Source: Tsukamurella paurometabola
Lineage (GTDB): Bacteria; Actinomycetota; Actinomycetes; Mycobacteriales; Mycobacteriaceae
Direction: 5' to 3'
NCBI RefSeq assembly: GCF_900631615.1
Contig: NZ_LR131273.1
Coordinates: 1,116,001 to 1,180,000, forward strand
DNA: 64,000 bases
Shown here: in pieces, positions 27,415 through 36,263 of the stretch
How the letters are laid out: each line of letters begins with the position of its first letter
How positions within the stretch are numbered: position 1 is the stretch's first letter
Translations under genes and position numbers: made by a program
Notes under the pieces: generated by a model
Database searches by the model: none
What the model was told of the DNA's origin: nothing
The model's input: the letters and a program-made list of their open reading frames with translations, nothing else

Positions 27415-27800
27415 GGGCTTCTCCTGGGTCTTCACGTGACGATCGACCTCCCGGGAACGAGAGCGGCGATCGGATGACTGAGGGTGTATGCAGACACAGC
27501 CGAACATGCGGCTGCACTCAATCACCGCGAAGGTTAATCACAGGGTTCACTACCTGGCAGTAGCAAAGCCTTTTCGAAATGCAACCGTGACCATTTCGTG
27601 ATGCCGCTCACAGCGCTGCACAAATAGGCAGGTCACAAGCTAATGGTCGACCCGAGCATCGTCGTTGGATTTGCGTTTGCATATTACTTAGGGGTGCATT
27701 CGAGTAGCGGAACCGCATAGACCCTCACCGACAGCACGAAGTTAACGAGCCTTTCCACGCCGCACGACGACGAAGGGCAACTCGTTCCATTCTGGGGCAG
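27415..27800. promoter_or_regulatory. 386-base control region of the repeat-protein gene
   Basis: No gene seen. Distinctly richer in A+T than the rest of the window. It must hold the promoter of the giant gene, since the only other flanking end is the stop of the sigma-factor gene on the same strand. An inverted repeat CGAAATG-N10-CATTTCG lies at 27575-27598, and a direct GTGATT pair lies near 27523-27548 on the minus strand. I could not assign a -10 with confidence. Confidence 0.4.
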
Positions 27801-28670
27801 TCATCCGATGACTCGATGCAACTTGTCCGGATTGCGCACGGTGTACACCCCGGTCACCGCGGAACCGCCGACCTCGATGCAGGTGACCTGGTCGACCACC
27901 CCGTCGAAGGTCACGACCATCGCCGGCATGCCGTTGTAGACCGCGAACCGCATCCCGAGCTCGCCCAACGTTGCGCCCTTGCGGAACAGCCCCGCGACGA
28001 ACCGCGCCACGCGGTCCGCGCCCTGCACCGGCCGCCGCGCCGCGGAGACCACCCCGCCGCCGTCGCCGAGGTACACCACGTCCGGCGCGAGCACGTCCAT
28101 GAGGGCTTGCACGTCCCCGGTCGCCGCCGCCAGGACGAACCGCTCGGCGACGCCCTGCGCCTGCGCGGGATCGGCGACGGCGTGCGGCCGGCGCGCCCGG
28201 ACGTGCCCGCGGGCCCGGTGCGCGGTCTGGCGCACCGTCACCTCGCTCTTGCCCACGGCCTCCGCGATCTCGGGGTAGCCGAAGTCGAAGACCTCCCGCA
28301 GCACGAAGACCGCACGCTCGGTCGGGGTCAGCGATTCGAGCACCAACAGCATCGCGGTGGTCACGGCCTCGCCGGTGAGCACGTGCTCGGCGGGCCCGTC
28401 GCCCGACGGTGCCTCCAGCGGCTCCGGCAGCCAGGGCCCGACGTACTCCTCGCGCCGCCGCGATGCCGCCCGCAGCGCGTTGAGCGCCTGCCGGGTGACG
28501 ATGCGCGCCAGATACGCCCGCGGATTCCCGACGGTGCCGAGGTCCACGTCGCGCCACCGGAGGTAGCTCTCCTGCAGCACGTCCTCCGCGTCAGCGACGC
28601 TGCCGAGGATCTCGTAGGCCACGGAGAACAGCAGCGGGCGGTGCTCGGCGAAGGGCTCCTCGGCGCTCAT
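27801..28670 (-). CDS. ECF41-type RNA polymerase sigma factor (SigJ-like)
   Basis: 289 residues. Sigma region 2 (residues ~5-70, 'VLQESYLRWRDVD') and region 4 (~100-160, 'LTPTERAVFVLREVFDFGYPEIAEAVGKSEVTVRQT') are followed by a SnoaL-like domain (~170-285), the hallmark of ECF41/SigJ. The family's DGGG motif (LGDGGGVV) and C-terminal NPDKL are both present. In this family the SnoaL tail acts as a built-in regulator in place of an anti-sigma factor. ECF41 genes usually adjoin an oxidoreductase, epimerase or carboxymuconolactone decarboxylase; here the ATG overlaps the stop of an FAD oxidoreductase by 4 bases. That enzyme's operon is the likely target. Confidence 0.92.
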   Translation of the reverse strand: MSAEEPFAEHRPLLFSVAYEILGSVADAEDVLQESYLRWRDVDLGTVGNPRAYLARIVTRQALNALRAASRRREEYVGPWLPEPLEAPSGDGPAEHVLTGEAVTTAMLLVLESLTPTERAVFVLREVFDFGYPEIAEAVGKSEVTVRQTAHRARGHVRARRPHAVADPAQAQGVAERFVLAAATGDVQALMDVLAPDVVYLGDGGGVVSAARRPVQGADRVARFVAGLFRKGATLGELGMRFAVYNGMPAMVVTFDGVVDQVTCIEVGGSAVTGVYTVRNPDKLHRVIG

Positions 28671-29707
28671 CGCGGCGCGGGCAACCAGGCGTAGCGCGCG
28701 GTCCGTGCGGCACCCTTGGCGCCGCGGCAGACCGCCTCCTTGATCACCGCGGCAGTGCGTCCACCGAACTGGATCCGGGTGGGGGTGTCATCGCGCCGGG
28801 CCGCCTGGATCACCGCGCGCTTGCGGCCGATCGAGACGTTCTGCCCGGTGTAGCCCATCGAGTACGCCTTCACCGGCCTCCCCGCCAGCTCCCGCGCGAG
28901 GTTGTCCGCGCCGTGCGCGCCCTGCGGCAGCGCGGTCTGGCAGCTCAGCCGCGCGCCGGGGACGGCGGCACCGTCGCCCACCGCGACGATCCGCGGGTCC
29001 GACACGCTGCGCAGGAACTCGTCGACCACCACCCGCCCGGCGTCGTCGACGGCGAGGCCGCTGCGCGCGGCCAGGTCACTGACCTGCGTCGCGACGGCCC
29101 ACAGCACGAGGTCGGCGCCGTCGGCACCGTCGAACCTGCCGCGCTCCACGGTCACGCCGAGGCGGTCGAGCTCGCGCCGCACACGCGCCCGCGCGCCGGG
29201 CCCGAGCGACGCCCCGACCGCGCCCTCGCTGAGCAGCCGCACCCGCAGGCCGGGGCGCGCCTCAGCGACCTCCGCGGCGGTCTCGATCCCGGTCAGGCCC
29301 CCGCCCACCACGGTGACGGCGGCCCCGTCGGGCAGCGCGGCGAGCGCGCGCTGCGCCTCCTCCGCGGTCTCGAGCGCGCCCACCGCGAGCGTGCCCGACG
29401 GTCCGGTCGGCGCGCCGCCCGCGGCGTAGATCGCGCGGTCGAAGGAGAGGGAGGTGCCGTCGGCGAGCAGCACCGTGCCGTCGCCGATCTTGTCGACGGC
29501 GCCCACGACCAGGCGGATCCGCGGGTCCAGCATCTCGGTGAGCGGGGTGACGGCCGAGCCGCTGCCGGCGATGTGCTCGTGCAGCCGCACCCGTTCGACG
29601 AAGCCGGGGCGCGGGTTCACGACGGTCACCTCCGCGTCCGCCTTCTTCACCAGCCGGTTCGCGGCGATGGTGCCCGCGTAGCCCGCGCCGATCACGACGA
29701 CCTTCAT
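28667..29707 (-). CDS. FAD-dependent NAD(P)H oxidoreductase (NDH-2-like)
   Basis: 346 residues from ATG 29707, with AGGAGG 5 bases upstream. FAD motif MKVVVIGAGYAGTIAANRL at the N-terminus, NAD(P)H motif VTVVGGGLTGIETAAEVAEA mid-chain, and VAVGDGAAVPGA near the end: the two-dinucleotide-binding-domain flavoprotein fold. A C-terminal stretch 'YTGQNVSIGRKRAVIQAARRD' resembles type II NADH dehydrogenase and FSP1-like proteins. Electron acceptor unknown; a quinone is likely for the family. Lies upstream of the ECF41 sigma gene and is coupled to it, the arrangement known for ECF41 regulons. Confidence 0.85.
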   Translation of the reverse strand: MKVVVIGAGYAGTIAANRLVKKADAEVTVVNPRPGFVERVRLHEHIAGSGSAVTPLTEMLDPRIRLVVGAVDKIGDGTVLLADGTSLSFDRAIYAAGGAPTGPSGTLAVGALETAEEAQRALAALPDGAAVTVVGGGLTGIETAAEVAEARPGLRVRLLSEGAVGASLGPGARARVRRELDRLGVTVERGRFDGADGADLVLWAVATQVSDLAARSGLAVDDAGRVVVDEFLRSVSDPRIVAVGDGAAVPGARLSCQTALPQGAHGADNLARELAGRPVKAYSMGYTGQNVSIGRKRAVIQAARRDDTPTRIQFGGRTAAVIKEAVCRGAKGAARTARYAWLPAPR

Positions 29708-29780
29708 GATTGCCTCCTCATGCGAAGAAAGAGTCTTCCGCACATGGGACACCGGCCGCGCGCGATCTGTGACACGCCGT

Positions 29781-29849
29781 CCGAAAGTCGAGTTCTCCGG
29801 CGCACGACGACAGCATCCGGCGCGCTGCCCCGGAGAATTCGACTTTCGG
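29781..29849. repeat. 20-bp inverted repeat with 29-base loop
   Basis: Arms 29781-29800 and 29830-29849 are complementary at 19 of 20 positions (one G opposite T). It lies in the 155-base gap between the ABC permease stop and the oxidoreductase start. It could be a terminator of the ABC genes, an operator for the oxidoreductase/ECF41 unit, or a dispersed repeat; the sequence alone does not decide. Confidence 0.7.
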
Positions 29850-29862
29850 AACGTTCGAGGAC

Positions 29863-32436
29863 TCAGCCCTCCGCGATCGCGGCGAGCGGGGGCGTGCGGG
29901 CCGCGCGGATGGCGGGCAGGATCGCCGCGCCGACGCCGACGAACGCGGACGCCACCAGCATCACGACCACCGTGGACCACGGCACCACGACGGAGCCGAG
30001 CCCCTCATCGCGCAGCGCGTGCACGAGCGAGACGCCGAGCAGCACGCCCAGCACAAGACCGAGCGCGGCACCGAAGACCGCGATGAGCATCGACTCGAGG
30101 TAGATCGAGCGACGCACCTGCGACCGGATGAGGCCGATCGCGCGGAGCATGCCGATCTCGCGGCGCCGCTCGACCACGGACAGGGCGAGCGTGTTGACGA
30201 TGCCGAGGATCGCGATCACCACGGCGAGGCCGAGCAGCCCGTAGAGCACGCCCATGAGCGCCGTGATCGCCTGTCCCGCCTGGTCCTTGAGGTCGTCCTG
30301 ATCGTCGACGTTCACCACGAGTAGCGGCTTCACCGCCTCCCGCAGGCGCTCCTTGAGGTCGCCGACCGACGTGCCGTCAGCGGCGTTGACGAACACCGAT
30401 TGCGGGGAGACGAGCGGGGCGGTGGCGCCGCTCGCCGGCGGGTAGAGGGTGTTCATGTCGGCGGCGGTGATGACGATGCCGGACAGGGAACCGCCGGTGG
30501 CGGAGTAGATCCCGGTCACGGTGAGCTTCGTCTTCGCGGCGCCGACGGCGGACATCGGCTCCACCTCGGTACCCACGTCCCAGCCGCGTCGGCGCGCCGT
30601 GCGGTCGTCCACGAGCAGCCCGCCCTGCTTCAGCGTCAGTTCACCGGCCGTGCGGGTGAGGTTGAAGGCGGTCGTGATGTCGCCGTCGATGCCGAGGGCG
30701 CTGCGCCGGTCGTCCCCGATCCGCAGCGGGACGGAGTAGAGGATGGTCTTGGCGCCGATACCGGGGACGTCCTGGATGGCCGTGAGGGCGGCGGGCGGCA
30801 TGCCGAGCGACGGCGCCTGCAGCATGAGGTCGGAGCGGATGCCCTTGTCCACCTGCGCGTCCACCGACTTCTGCATGGACGCGCCGAGCGTCCCGATGAC
30901 GCCGACCAGCGCGACCCCGATCACCAGTGCGAAGGCGGTGGCGGTGGTGCGCTGCGGGTTGCGCATCACGTTGGTCCGCCCGAGCCGTCCCGCTGGCCCG
31001 AACGGAGCCGCGATGATCTTCCCGACCCCGCCGAGCAGCGGGGCGACGAGCGCGGGGCCGCCGATCACGATGGCGAGGATCAGGCCGAAGCCGGCGATGC
31101 CGACCTCGATCGCGGCGGTGGAACCGACCTCGGTGGTCGCGACGAAGAGCAGCGCCAGCGAGCACAGGAGCAGGCCGGCGCCCACCGCGCCGCGCACCAG
31201 CAGCGACTGCGGTGAGCCGCCGTCCTGCGCGCGCATCGCGGCGACGGGCGGCACCCGCGACGCACGCACCGCGGGGACCAGCGCGGAGATCACGGTGACG
31301 ACGGTGCCGACCACCATGACGGTGATCACCACGGCCGGGCTCACGGCGAGTCCGCCGTCGGGGAAGCCCGCGCCCGCGGCGGTGACGCCGGCGCGCAGCA
31401 GCACCGCGAGCCCGATGCCCACGGCGAGGCCCAGCGCGCTGCCGACCACGCCCACGACGAGCGCCTCCAGCACGACCGAGTTGCGCACCTGCTCGCGGCC
31501 CGCGCCGATCGCGCGGAGCAGCGCGAGCTCGGACAGGCGCTGCGCCACGAGCATCGAGAAGGTGTTGTAGATGATGAACACGCCGACGAGCAGGCCGATG
31601 AGCCCGAACGCGACGAGGAAGTAGTTGAGGAAGCTCAGGCCCTGGTTGATCGTGTCCTCGAACTCCTGCCGCACCTCCGCGCCCGTCTGCACGTTCAGGT
31701 CGGGCAGGCGCTCGGCGAGGGCGTCGCGCAGCTGCTCGGGCGACGTGCCCTCCGCGGCGCCGACCTCGATGTAGGGGGCGGTGGCGCCGTCGCCGAAGAG
31801 CTTGCGCGCCTCGTCCTTCGCGAACAGCGCGCCCAGGTAGCCGCCGGAGTCGGTGGAGATCGTGTACAGCCCGACGATCGTCACGTCGATCGGCCCCGGG
31901 GAATGCGGCGCGACGATGGTGGTCTTCGCGCCCACGGGCAGCTTCAGTCGCTCGGAGGCGGATTCGTTGAGCACCATCTCGTTCGGGGCGGACGGTGCCC
32001 GGCCGGAGGTGATCTTCAGTCCGTCGGGATCGAGGTTCTCACCGGGCGGCAGATAGGCGCCGCCCACCTGCGGGGCGCCCGTCGGCGAGACCACGTCGCC
32101 GTTCCCGTCGCGCAGCGCGATGGTGCCGGTGATCGCGGGGACCACGACGCGCACGCCCGGCACCGCCTTCACCTGGTCCACCACGGACAGCGGCACACCC
32201 GGCCCCGAGGGCCCGAATCCGCCCTGTCCCTGGGCGTTCTCGGGGGAGATCCGCGCGTCGACGCCGACCGCGATCTCGTCGGAGATCCCGTCGAAGGCCT
32301 TCGACAGCGTGCCGGTGAACACCATCGAGCCCGCGATGAAGGACGTGCCGAGCAGCACGGAGAGCACCGTCAGGACGAGGCGCCCCTTGTGCGCCAGGAG
32401 ATTCCGCAGCGCCACCCGGCGCATCGGGTTCGCCAT
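29863..32436 (-). CDS. ABC transporter permease (FtsX/MacB family)
   Basis: 857 residues. Two FtsX-like halves, each with one helix, a large extracytoplasmic domain and three helices: first helix near residues 17-40 (LVLTVLSVLLGTSFIAGSMV), triple helices near 260-400, a central pair near 430-480, and a last triplet from 710. The cytoplasmic loops 'RLSELALLRAIGAGREQVR' and 'ERRREIGMLRAIGLIRSQVR' are the coupling sites seen in this family. Such permeases extract lipids or lipoproteins or act mechanically on the envelope, rather than pump through a pore. Its ATG shares one base with the stop of the ATPase gene (TGATG). Confidence 0.9.
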   Translation of the reverse strand: MANPMRRVALRNLLAHKGRLVLTVLSVLLGTSFIAGSMVFTGTLSKAFDGISDEIAVGVDARISPENAQGQGGFGPSGPGVPLSVVDQVKAVPGVRVVVPAITGTIALRDGNGDVVSPTGAPQVGGAYLPPGENLDPDGLKITSGRAPSAPNEMVLNESASERLKLPVGAKTTIVAPHSPGPIDVTIVGLYTISTDSGGYLGALFAKDEARKLFGDGATAPYIEVGAAEGTSPEQLRDALAERLPDLNVQTGAEVRQEFEDTINQGLSFLNYFLVAFGLIGLLVGVFIIYNTFSMLVAQRLSELALLRAIGAGREQVRNSVVLEALVVGVVGSALGLAVGIGLAVLLRAGVTAAGAGFPDGGLAVSPAVVITVMVVGTVVTVISALVPAVRASRVPPVAAMRAQDGGSPQSLLVRGAVGAGLLLCSLALLFVATTEVGSTAAIEVGIAGFGLILAIVIGGPALVAPLLGGVGKIIAAPFGPAGRLGRTNVMRNPQRTTATAFALVIGVALVGVIGTLGASMQKSVDAQVDKGIRSDLMLQAPSLGMPPAALTAIQDVPGIGAKTILYSVPLRIGDDRRSALGIDGDITTAFNLTRTAGELTLKQGGLLVDDRTARRRGWDVGTEVEPMSAVGAAKTKLTVTGIYSATGGSLSGIVITAADMNTLYPPASGATAPLVSPQSVFVNAADGTSVGDLKERLREAVKPLLVVNVDDQDDLKDQAGQAITALMGVLYGLLGLAVVIAILGIVNTLALSVVERRREIGMLRAIGLIRSQVRRSIYLESMLIAVFGAALGLVLGVLLGVSLVHALRDEGLGSVVVPWSTVVVMLVASAFVGVGAAILPAIRAARTPPLAAIAEG

Positions 32437-33215
32437 CAGCGGGCGACGAGCTCGTCGAGGTGGATCATCTTCTCCAGCACCCGTTCCGCGGTGGGGCTGC
32501 GCATCTCGTCGACGATGCGGCCGTCGGCGAGGAAGACGACGCGGTCGGCGTAGGAGGCCGCGCGCGGATCGTGGGTCACGATCACGACCGTCTGCCGGAG
32601 GTCGTCGACCGCGGCGCGCAGGATCGACAGCACCTCCGCGCCGGACCGCGAATCCAGGTTGCCCGTGGGCTCGTCGCCGAAGATGATCTCCGGCCGCCCG
32701 ACCAGGGCGCGGGCGCAGGCGACGCGCTGCTGCTGGCCGCCGGACAGCTCCGTCGGCCGGTGGCCGAGGCGCGGGCGCAGCCCGAGCCGGTCGATCACGG
32801 TGTCGAGCCACTGCTGGTCGGGCTTGCGGCCCGCGATGTCCAGCGGCAGCGTGATGTTCTCGATCGCCGTCAGCGTGGGCACCAGGTTGAAGCTCTGGAA
32901 GACGAACCCGATCCGGTCGCGGCGCAACTGGGTGATCTGCTTGTCGTTCAGCGAGGTCAGCTCCGTGCCGCCCACCTGCACCGAGCCGCCCGAGGCGGAG
33001 TCGAGACCGGCGAGACAGTGCATGAGCGTGGACTTGCCCGAGCCCGACGGTCCCATGATGGCGGTGAACTCCCCCGCCCGGAAGTCGACGGTGACCCCGG
33101 CGAGGGCGTGCACGACGTTGTCGCCCTCGCCGTAGACCTTGGTGACGCCGACGGCCCGCGCGGCCACCGTCTCGGGCGTGGGCAGCGTCGCCGGTGCGAA
33201 CGGAGTCTGTGACAT
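32436..33215 (-). CDS. ABC transporter ATP-binding protein (LolD/MacB type)
   Basis: 259 residues. Walker A GPSGSGKST, Q loop in FVFQSFNLVPTLTAIEN, signature LSGGQQQRVACARAL, Walker B IIFGDEPTGNLDSRSG and the switch His in VIVTHDPR, all intact. The sequence EPTGNLD marks the LolD/MacB/FtsE subfamily, which pairs with FtsX-type permeases such as the one coupled to it downstream. ATG at 33215, first gene of a two-gene unit. Confidence 0.95.
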   Translation of the reverse strand: MSQTPFAPATLPTPETVAARAVGVTKVYGEGDNVVHALAGVTVDFRAGEFTAIMGPSGSGKSTLMHCLAGLDSASGGSVQVGGTELTSLNDKQITQLRRDRIGFVFQSFNLVPTLTAIENITLPLDIAGRKPDQQWLDTVIDRLGLRPRLGHRPTELSGGQQQRVACARALVGRPEIIFGDEPTGNLDSRSGAEVLSILRAAVDDLRQTVVIVTHDPRAASYADRVVFLADGRIVDEMRSPTAERVLEKMIHLDELVAR

Positions 33216-33307
33216 GTCACCGAGAATGCCAGAATCTCGTCACCTGCGGCATCAGGGTGATCCCCCACGCCGCGCCCGGGCGGCGGGTGCGGCCCGCGGG
33301 CATCCGT

Positions 33308-33313
33308 CATGAT
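33308..33313 (+). promoter_or_regulatory. -10-like CATGAT, probable leaderless start
   Basis: CATGAT ends 6 bases before ATG 33320; weaker match to TANNNT than other sites in this window. Confidence 0.3.
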
Positions 33314-33319
33314 GGACCG

Positions 33320-33802
33320 ATGCGCCTCGAACCTCGGATCCTCACCCAGCTGTCGGGCGTGCTCGACCTGCGCGGCGGCAAGTTCTTCGGCAGCTGCTTC
33401 GGGCACCGCGTTCCCGACGATCTGCTGGCCGCCGTCACCGTGCACGGCGCCGCGACGAACCGCGCCACCGCGGGATTCGCATCGCCGTCGCGCGCGCAGG
33501 CGGCGATGCCGATCGAGCTCGAGCACTGGGACGCCGTGCCGCCGGCGGAGGGCGAGTGGGACACCGTGCTGCACACGCAGCTCTGCGTGGACACCTCCGG
33601 CTCGGTCGAGTGGTTCTCCCCGGGTGACGACGGCCCCGGGGAGGTCCTGGAGTTCCCGATGGCCCGCGGCTACTACGAGGTCGAGGCCGCGGCGCGGCAC
33701 GCCGGCGAGGGCGACGACCACTGGCGGCTGCGGTTCTGGTCGTCGCCGGAGTACGGTCCCGACCTCGCCGAGATCCGCGAGATCGCGCGACTGGCCCGCT
33801 GA
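33320..33802 (+). CDS. Conserved hypothetical cytoplasmic protein
   Basis: 160 residues, no helix or signal. Features: 'GSCFGHRVPDDLLAAVTVHGAATNRAT' near the start, 'WDTVLHTQLCVDTSGSVEWFSPGDDGPG' in the middle, both split by acidic turns, and a charged end. Not recognised. I start at ATG 33320 since the longer frame begins with a Cys/Arg-rich stretch that looks non-coding and overlaps the ABC promoter region. It lies alone on the plus strand between the ABC unit and the AAA+ gene, with 87 bases to the latter. Confidence 0.6.
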   Translation: MRLEPRILTQLSGVLDLRGGKFFGSCFGHRVPDDLLAAVTVHGAATNRATAGFASPSRAQAAMPIELEHWDAVPPAEGEWDTVLHTQLCVDTSGSVEWFSPGDDGPGEVLEFPMARGYYEVEAAARHAGEGDDHWRLRFWSSPEYGPDLAEIREIARLAR

Positions 33803-33889
33803 CCGGCGGCCGCCGCCTTCGCCGAACCCGCCCCGCGGCACCGTCGACCCCGCTACTGTGATCGCAACACCGGGGTCTGGGGGGACCAC

Positions 33890-35563
33890 ATGGGGACATC
33901 TGCGCTTCGCGCGTTCCAGGCGGGCGTCGCGGCACTGGGGATCGGGTTCGGCGAATTCGAGGCGGCGGCACCGGACGCGGCCCTCGCGCGCCGCGCCTTC
34001 GAGGCCGCGACGGGCGCCGATCCGGGCATGGCCGATGCGTGGCTGGGCCGCGCCGCCGCCGGCGAGAACACCGCCGAGGTGCTCGCCGCGCTGCACCGGC
34101 ACGCCGGTGCGATCGGCGCCGCGGCCCGCCGGCTCGGGCTGCCGCCGGGCGCGCTGACCAGTACCTTCGCCACCGGCCTGTACGTCGACTACCCGCTGCG
34201 CGACGCCGCCACCGCGCACGTCGCCTACGCCGCTCGCCTGCTGTCCGACGGTGCGCCCGAGGAGGCCGAGCGCGTTCTCGACGCGGCCGCGCCGTGCCCG
34301 ATCGCGCACTATCAGCGCGCCGTCGTCGCCGCCCGGACCCGACGGTGGCCCGACGTCCTGACGGCGCTCGACGGCCACGCCGGGTGGGAGGACGCGGTGC
34401 TCGTCGCCGCGGCGGCGACCGTGGCCGGTTCCGCCGCGGCGCAGCTGGGACGGTTCACCGAGGCCGCCCGGCTGCTCGCGGCCGCCGCCGAGGGGCCGGT
34501 ACCGGGTGCGGCCGCCGCGGCCCGCTACTGCCACGCCCTCGTGCTGCGCGAGCAGGGCGACGAGGAACGCGCGCGCGAACTGCTGGAGCGGGCGGCACCG
34601 TCGTATCCGCCCGCGGAGGCCGCCCTGCGCGACCCGAGCCACCGCCTGGTGCTCGACGGCCCGGACGCGCCCGGGCCCGCGCCGGAGGAGGCGGCCGACG
34701 CCGGCGACGACCTGCTGGCGGCGGCCGCCGACGAGCTGGAGCGCCAGGTGGGGCTGCGCGAGGTGAAGGAGCAGGTCACCCGCCTGCGCACGACGATGCA
34801 GCTGGCGAAGGTGCGCGCCGACCGCGGGCTGTCGAGCGGGAGCCGCTCGCTGCACCTCGCGTTCACCGGCCCGCCCGGCACCGGCAAGACGACGGTCGCG
34901 CGGATCGTCGCGCGCATGTACCGCGGCCTCGGACTGCTGGCCACGGACACCGTGGTCGAGTGCTCGCGGCGCGACCTCGTGGGCCAGTACCTCGGCGCCA
35001 CGGCGCAGAAGACCAGCGCCGTGATCGACTCCGCGCTCGACGGGGTGCTGTTCATCGACGAGGCCTACACCCTCGTGCAGGAGGGGCTCTCGGGCGGTGA
35101 CGCGTTCGGGCAGGAGGCGATCGACACGCTGCTCGCGCGGATGGAGAACGACCGCGACCGGCTGGTGGTGATCATCGCCGGGTACGACGCCGAGATCGAC
35201 CGGTTCCTCGCCGCCAACGAGGGCCTCGCGTCGCGGTTCGCGCGGCGCATCCGGTTCCCCGGCTACAGCCCGGGCGAGCTCGCCGAGATCGGCGCGGCCA
35301 TGGCGCGCAGCCGCGACGCGGTGCTCACCGGCGGGGCCGCGGAGGTCCTCGAGACCTGTTGTGCCGGCATCGCCGACCGGCTGGACCGCCTGGGCAACGG
35401 CCGCTTCGTGCGGAACGTGATCGAGGCGGCCGAGGAGGAGCGGGAGCTGCGGCTCGCGGACTCGGGCCTGGACCTGGCCGGGGTCGACGAGGCCGTGCTC
35501 ATGCGCATCGAGGCCGCCGACATGGCGCGCGCCCTCGACGGGGTGCTCGGCGCCGCGGTCTGA
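33890..35563 (+). CDS. EccA-like AAA+ ATPase (CbbX family), no ESX neighbours
   Basis: 557 residues. The N-terminal ~250 residues are helical TPR-like repeats rich in Ala ('ARYCHALVLREQGDEERARELL'). Residues ~275-557 are a CbbX/EccA-type AAA+ domain: 'QVGLREVKEQVTRL', Walker A GPPGTGKTT (from about 327), Walker B VLFIDEAYTL (near 387), sensor-like 'VIIAGYDAEIDRFL' and the Arg finger region 'GLASRFARRIRF'. This is the layout of EccA of type VII secretion. No other ESX component is visible here, so it is an orphan or serves a system elsewhere. Start ATG 33890 has a G-rich site just upstream. It converges on the next gene with 6 bases between. Confidence 0.85.
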   Translation: MGTSALRAFQAGVAALGIGFGEFEAAAPDAALARRAFEAATGADPGMADAWLGRAAAGENTAEVLAALHRHAGAIGAAARRLGLPPGALTSTFATGLYVDYPLRDAATAHVAYAARLLSDGAPEEAERVLDAAAPCPIAHYQRAVVAARTRRWPDVLTALDGHAGWEDAVLVAAAATVAGSAAAQLGRFTEAARLLAAAAEGPVPGAAAAARYCHALVLREQGDEERARELLERAAPSYPPAEAALRDPSHRLVLDGPDAPGPAPEEAADAGDDLLAAAADELERQVGLREVKEQVTRLRTTMQLAKVRADRGLSSGSRSLHLAFTGPPGTGKTTVARIVARMYRGLGLLATDTVVECSRRDLVGQYLGATAQKTSAVIDSALDGVLFIDEAYTLVQEGLSGGDAFGQEAIDTLLARMENDRDRLVVIIAGYDAEIDRFLAANEGLASRFARRIRFPGYSPGELAEIGAAMARSRDAVLTGGAAEVLETCCAGIADRLDRLGNGRFVRNVIEAAEEERELRLADSGLDLAGVDEAVLMRIEAADMARALDGVLGAAV

Positions 35564-35569
35564 GAACCG

Positions 35570-36100
35570 TCAGCGGGACGCGGCGACGTTGGCGGCGTAG
35601 GAGTCGCTGTGCGACGGCCCGGTGCCGGTCATCATCACCTCGTCGGCGAGCCGGTCGGCTGCCTCGAGGTCGATGCCGTTCTCGCGCTGGCTGTGGACCA
35701 GGAAGATCTCCGCATCGAGCGACGGCTCACCGTCGGCGTAGACCATGCACTCGACCACGATGAGATCGGTCTCGGCCTTGACGATGTGCGAGGTCAGCCG
35801 CACCCCGAGGCTGAGGACGTCACCGACGTGCAGCGGGCGCAAGTAGGTGAAGGACTGGCCGGCGTGCATGATCGCCGCCAGGTTGCAGCCGGGGATCGCC
35901 TTACCGACCACGGCCGACGCCGCCTGCAGCATGGGCGCACCGAGCATGGTGGCGGGCACGGCCACGTCGTCCGGGAGACGGCGGCTGACCGCGTACGGCA
36001 CGTCCCAGCTGCGGGTGGCGCGCGCGAAGGAACGCACCGATTCCGCACCGATCTCGTAGGCATCGGGGAACCACAGTTCCCATTCGTCGGCGACGGCCAC
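35570..36100 (-). CDS. Hotdog-fold protein, FAS1-type dehydratase/MaoC N-domain
   Basis: 176 residues. 'FARATRSWDVPYAVS' and 'AIMHAGQSFTYLRPLHVGDVLSLGVRL' fit the N-terminal MaoC/HadA-type hotdog domain, in which a His/Asp pair in the partner subunit dehydrates 3-hydroxyacyl thioesters; the His in 'MHAGQ' is at the place of the substrate-binding loop. A similar fold occurs in thioesterases, so the reaction is uncertain. I use GTG 36100 because GAGGAG lies 5 bases upstream; GTG 36106 is an alternative. No partner subunit is adjacent. Confidence 0.65.
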   Translation of the reverse strand: MAVADEWELWFPDAYEIGAESVRSFARATRSWDVPYAVSRRLPDDVAVPATMLGAPMLQAASAVVGKAIPGCNLAAIMHAGQSFTYLRPLHVGDVLSLGVRLTSHIVKAETDLIVVECMVYADGEPSLDAEIFLVHSQRENGIDLEAADRLADEVMMTGTGPSHSDSYAANVAASR

Positions 36101-36250
36101 GGTCACTCCTCGAGGGCTCTGCCCTCATCTCAGCTTCGGAGGGACGAACAAGGATAACCACAGGTCGCGTGCGATCCCAAACCCAGCACAGCCCGTGACA
36201 ACAGCGCGTGTCACGCAGCGGTGCCCGATGACACGGCGACCGTCGCGCAC

Positions 36251-36256
36251 TAGCGT
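36251..36256 (+). promoter_or_regulatory. -10 hexamer TAGCGT, probable leaderless start
   Basis: TAGCGT ends 7 bases before ATG 36264. A GTG at 36258 would be too close to the hexamer. Confidence 0.45.
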
Positions 36257-36263
36257 CGTGAGC

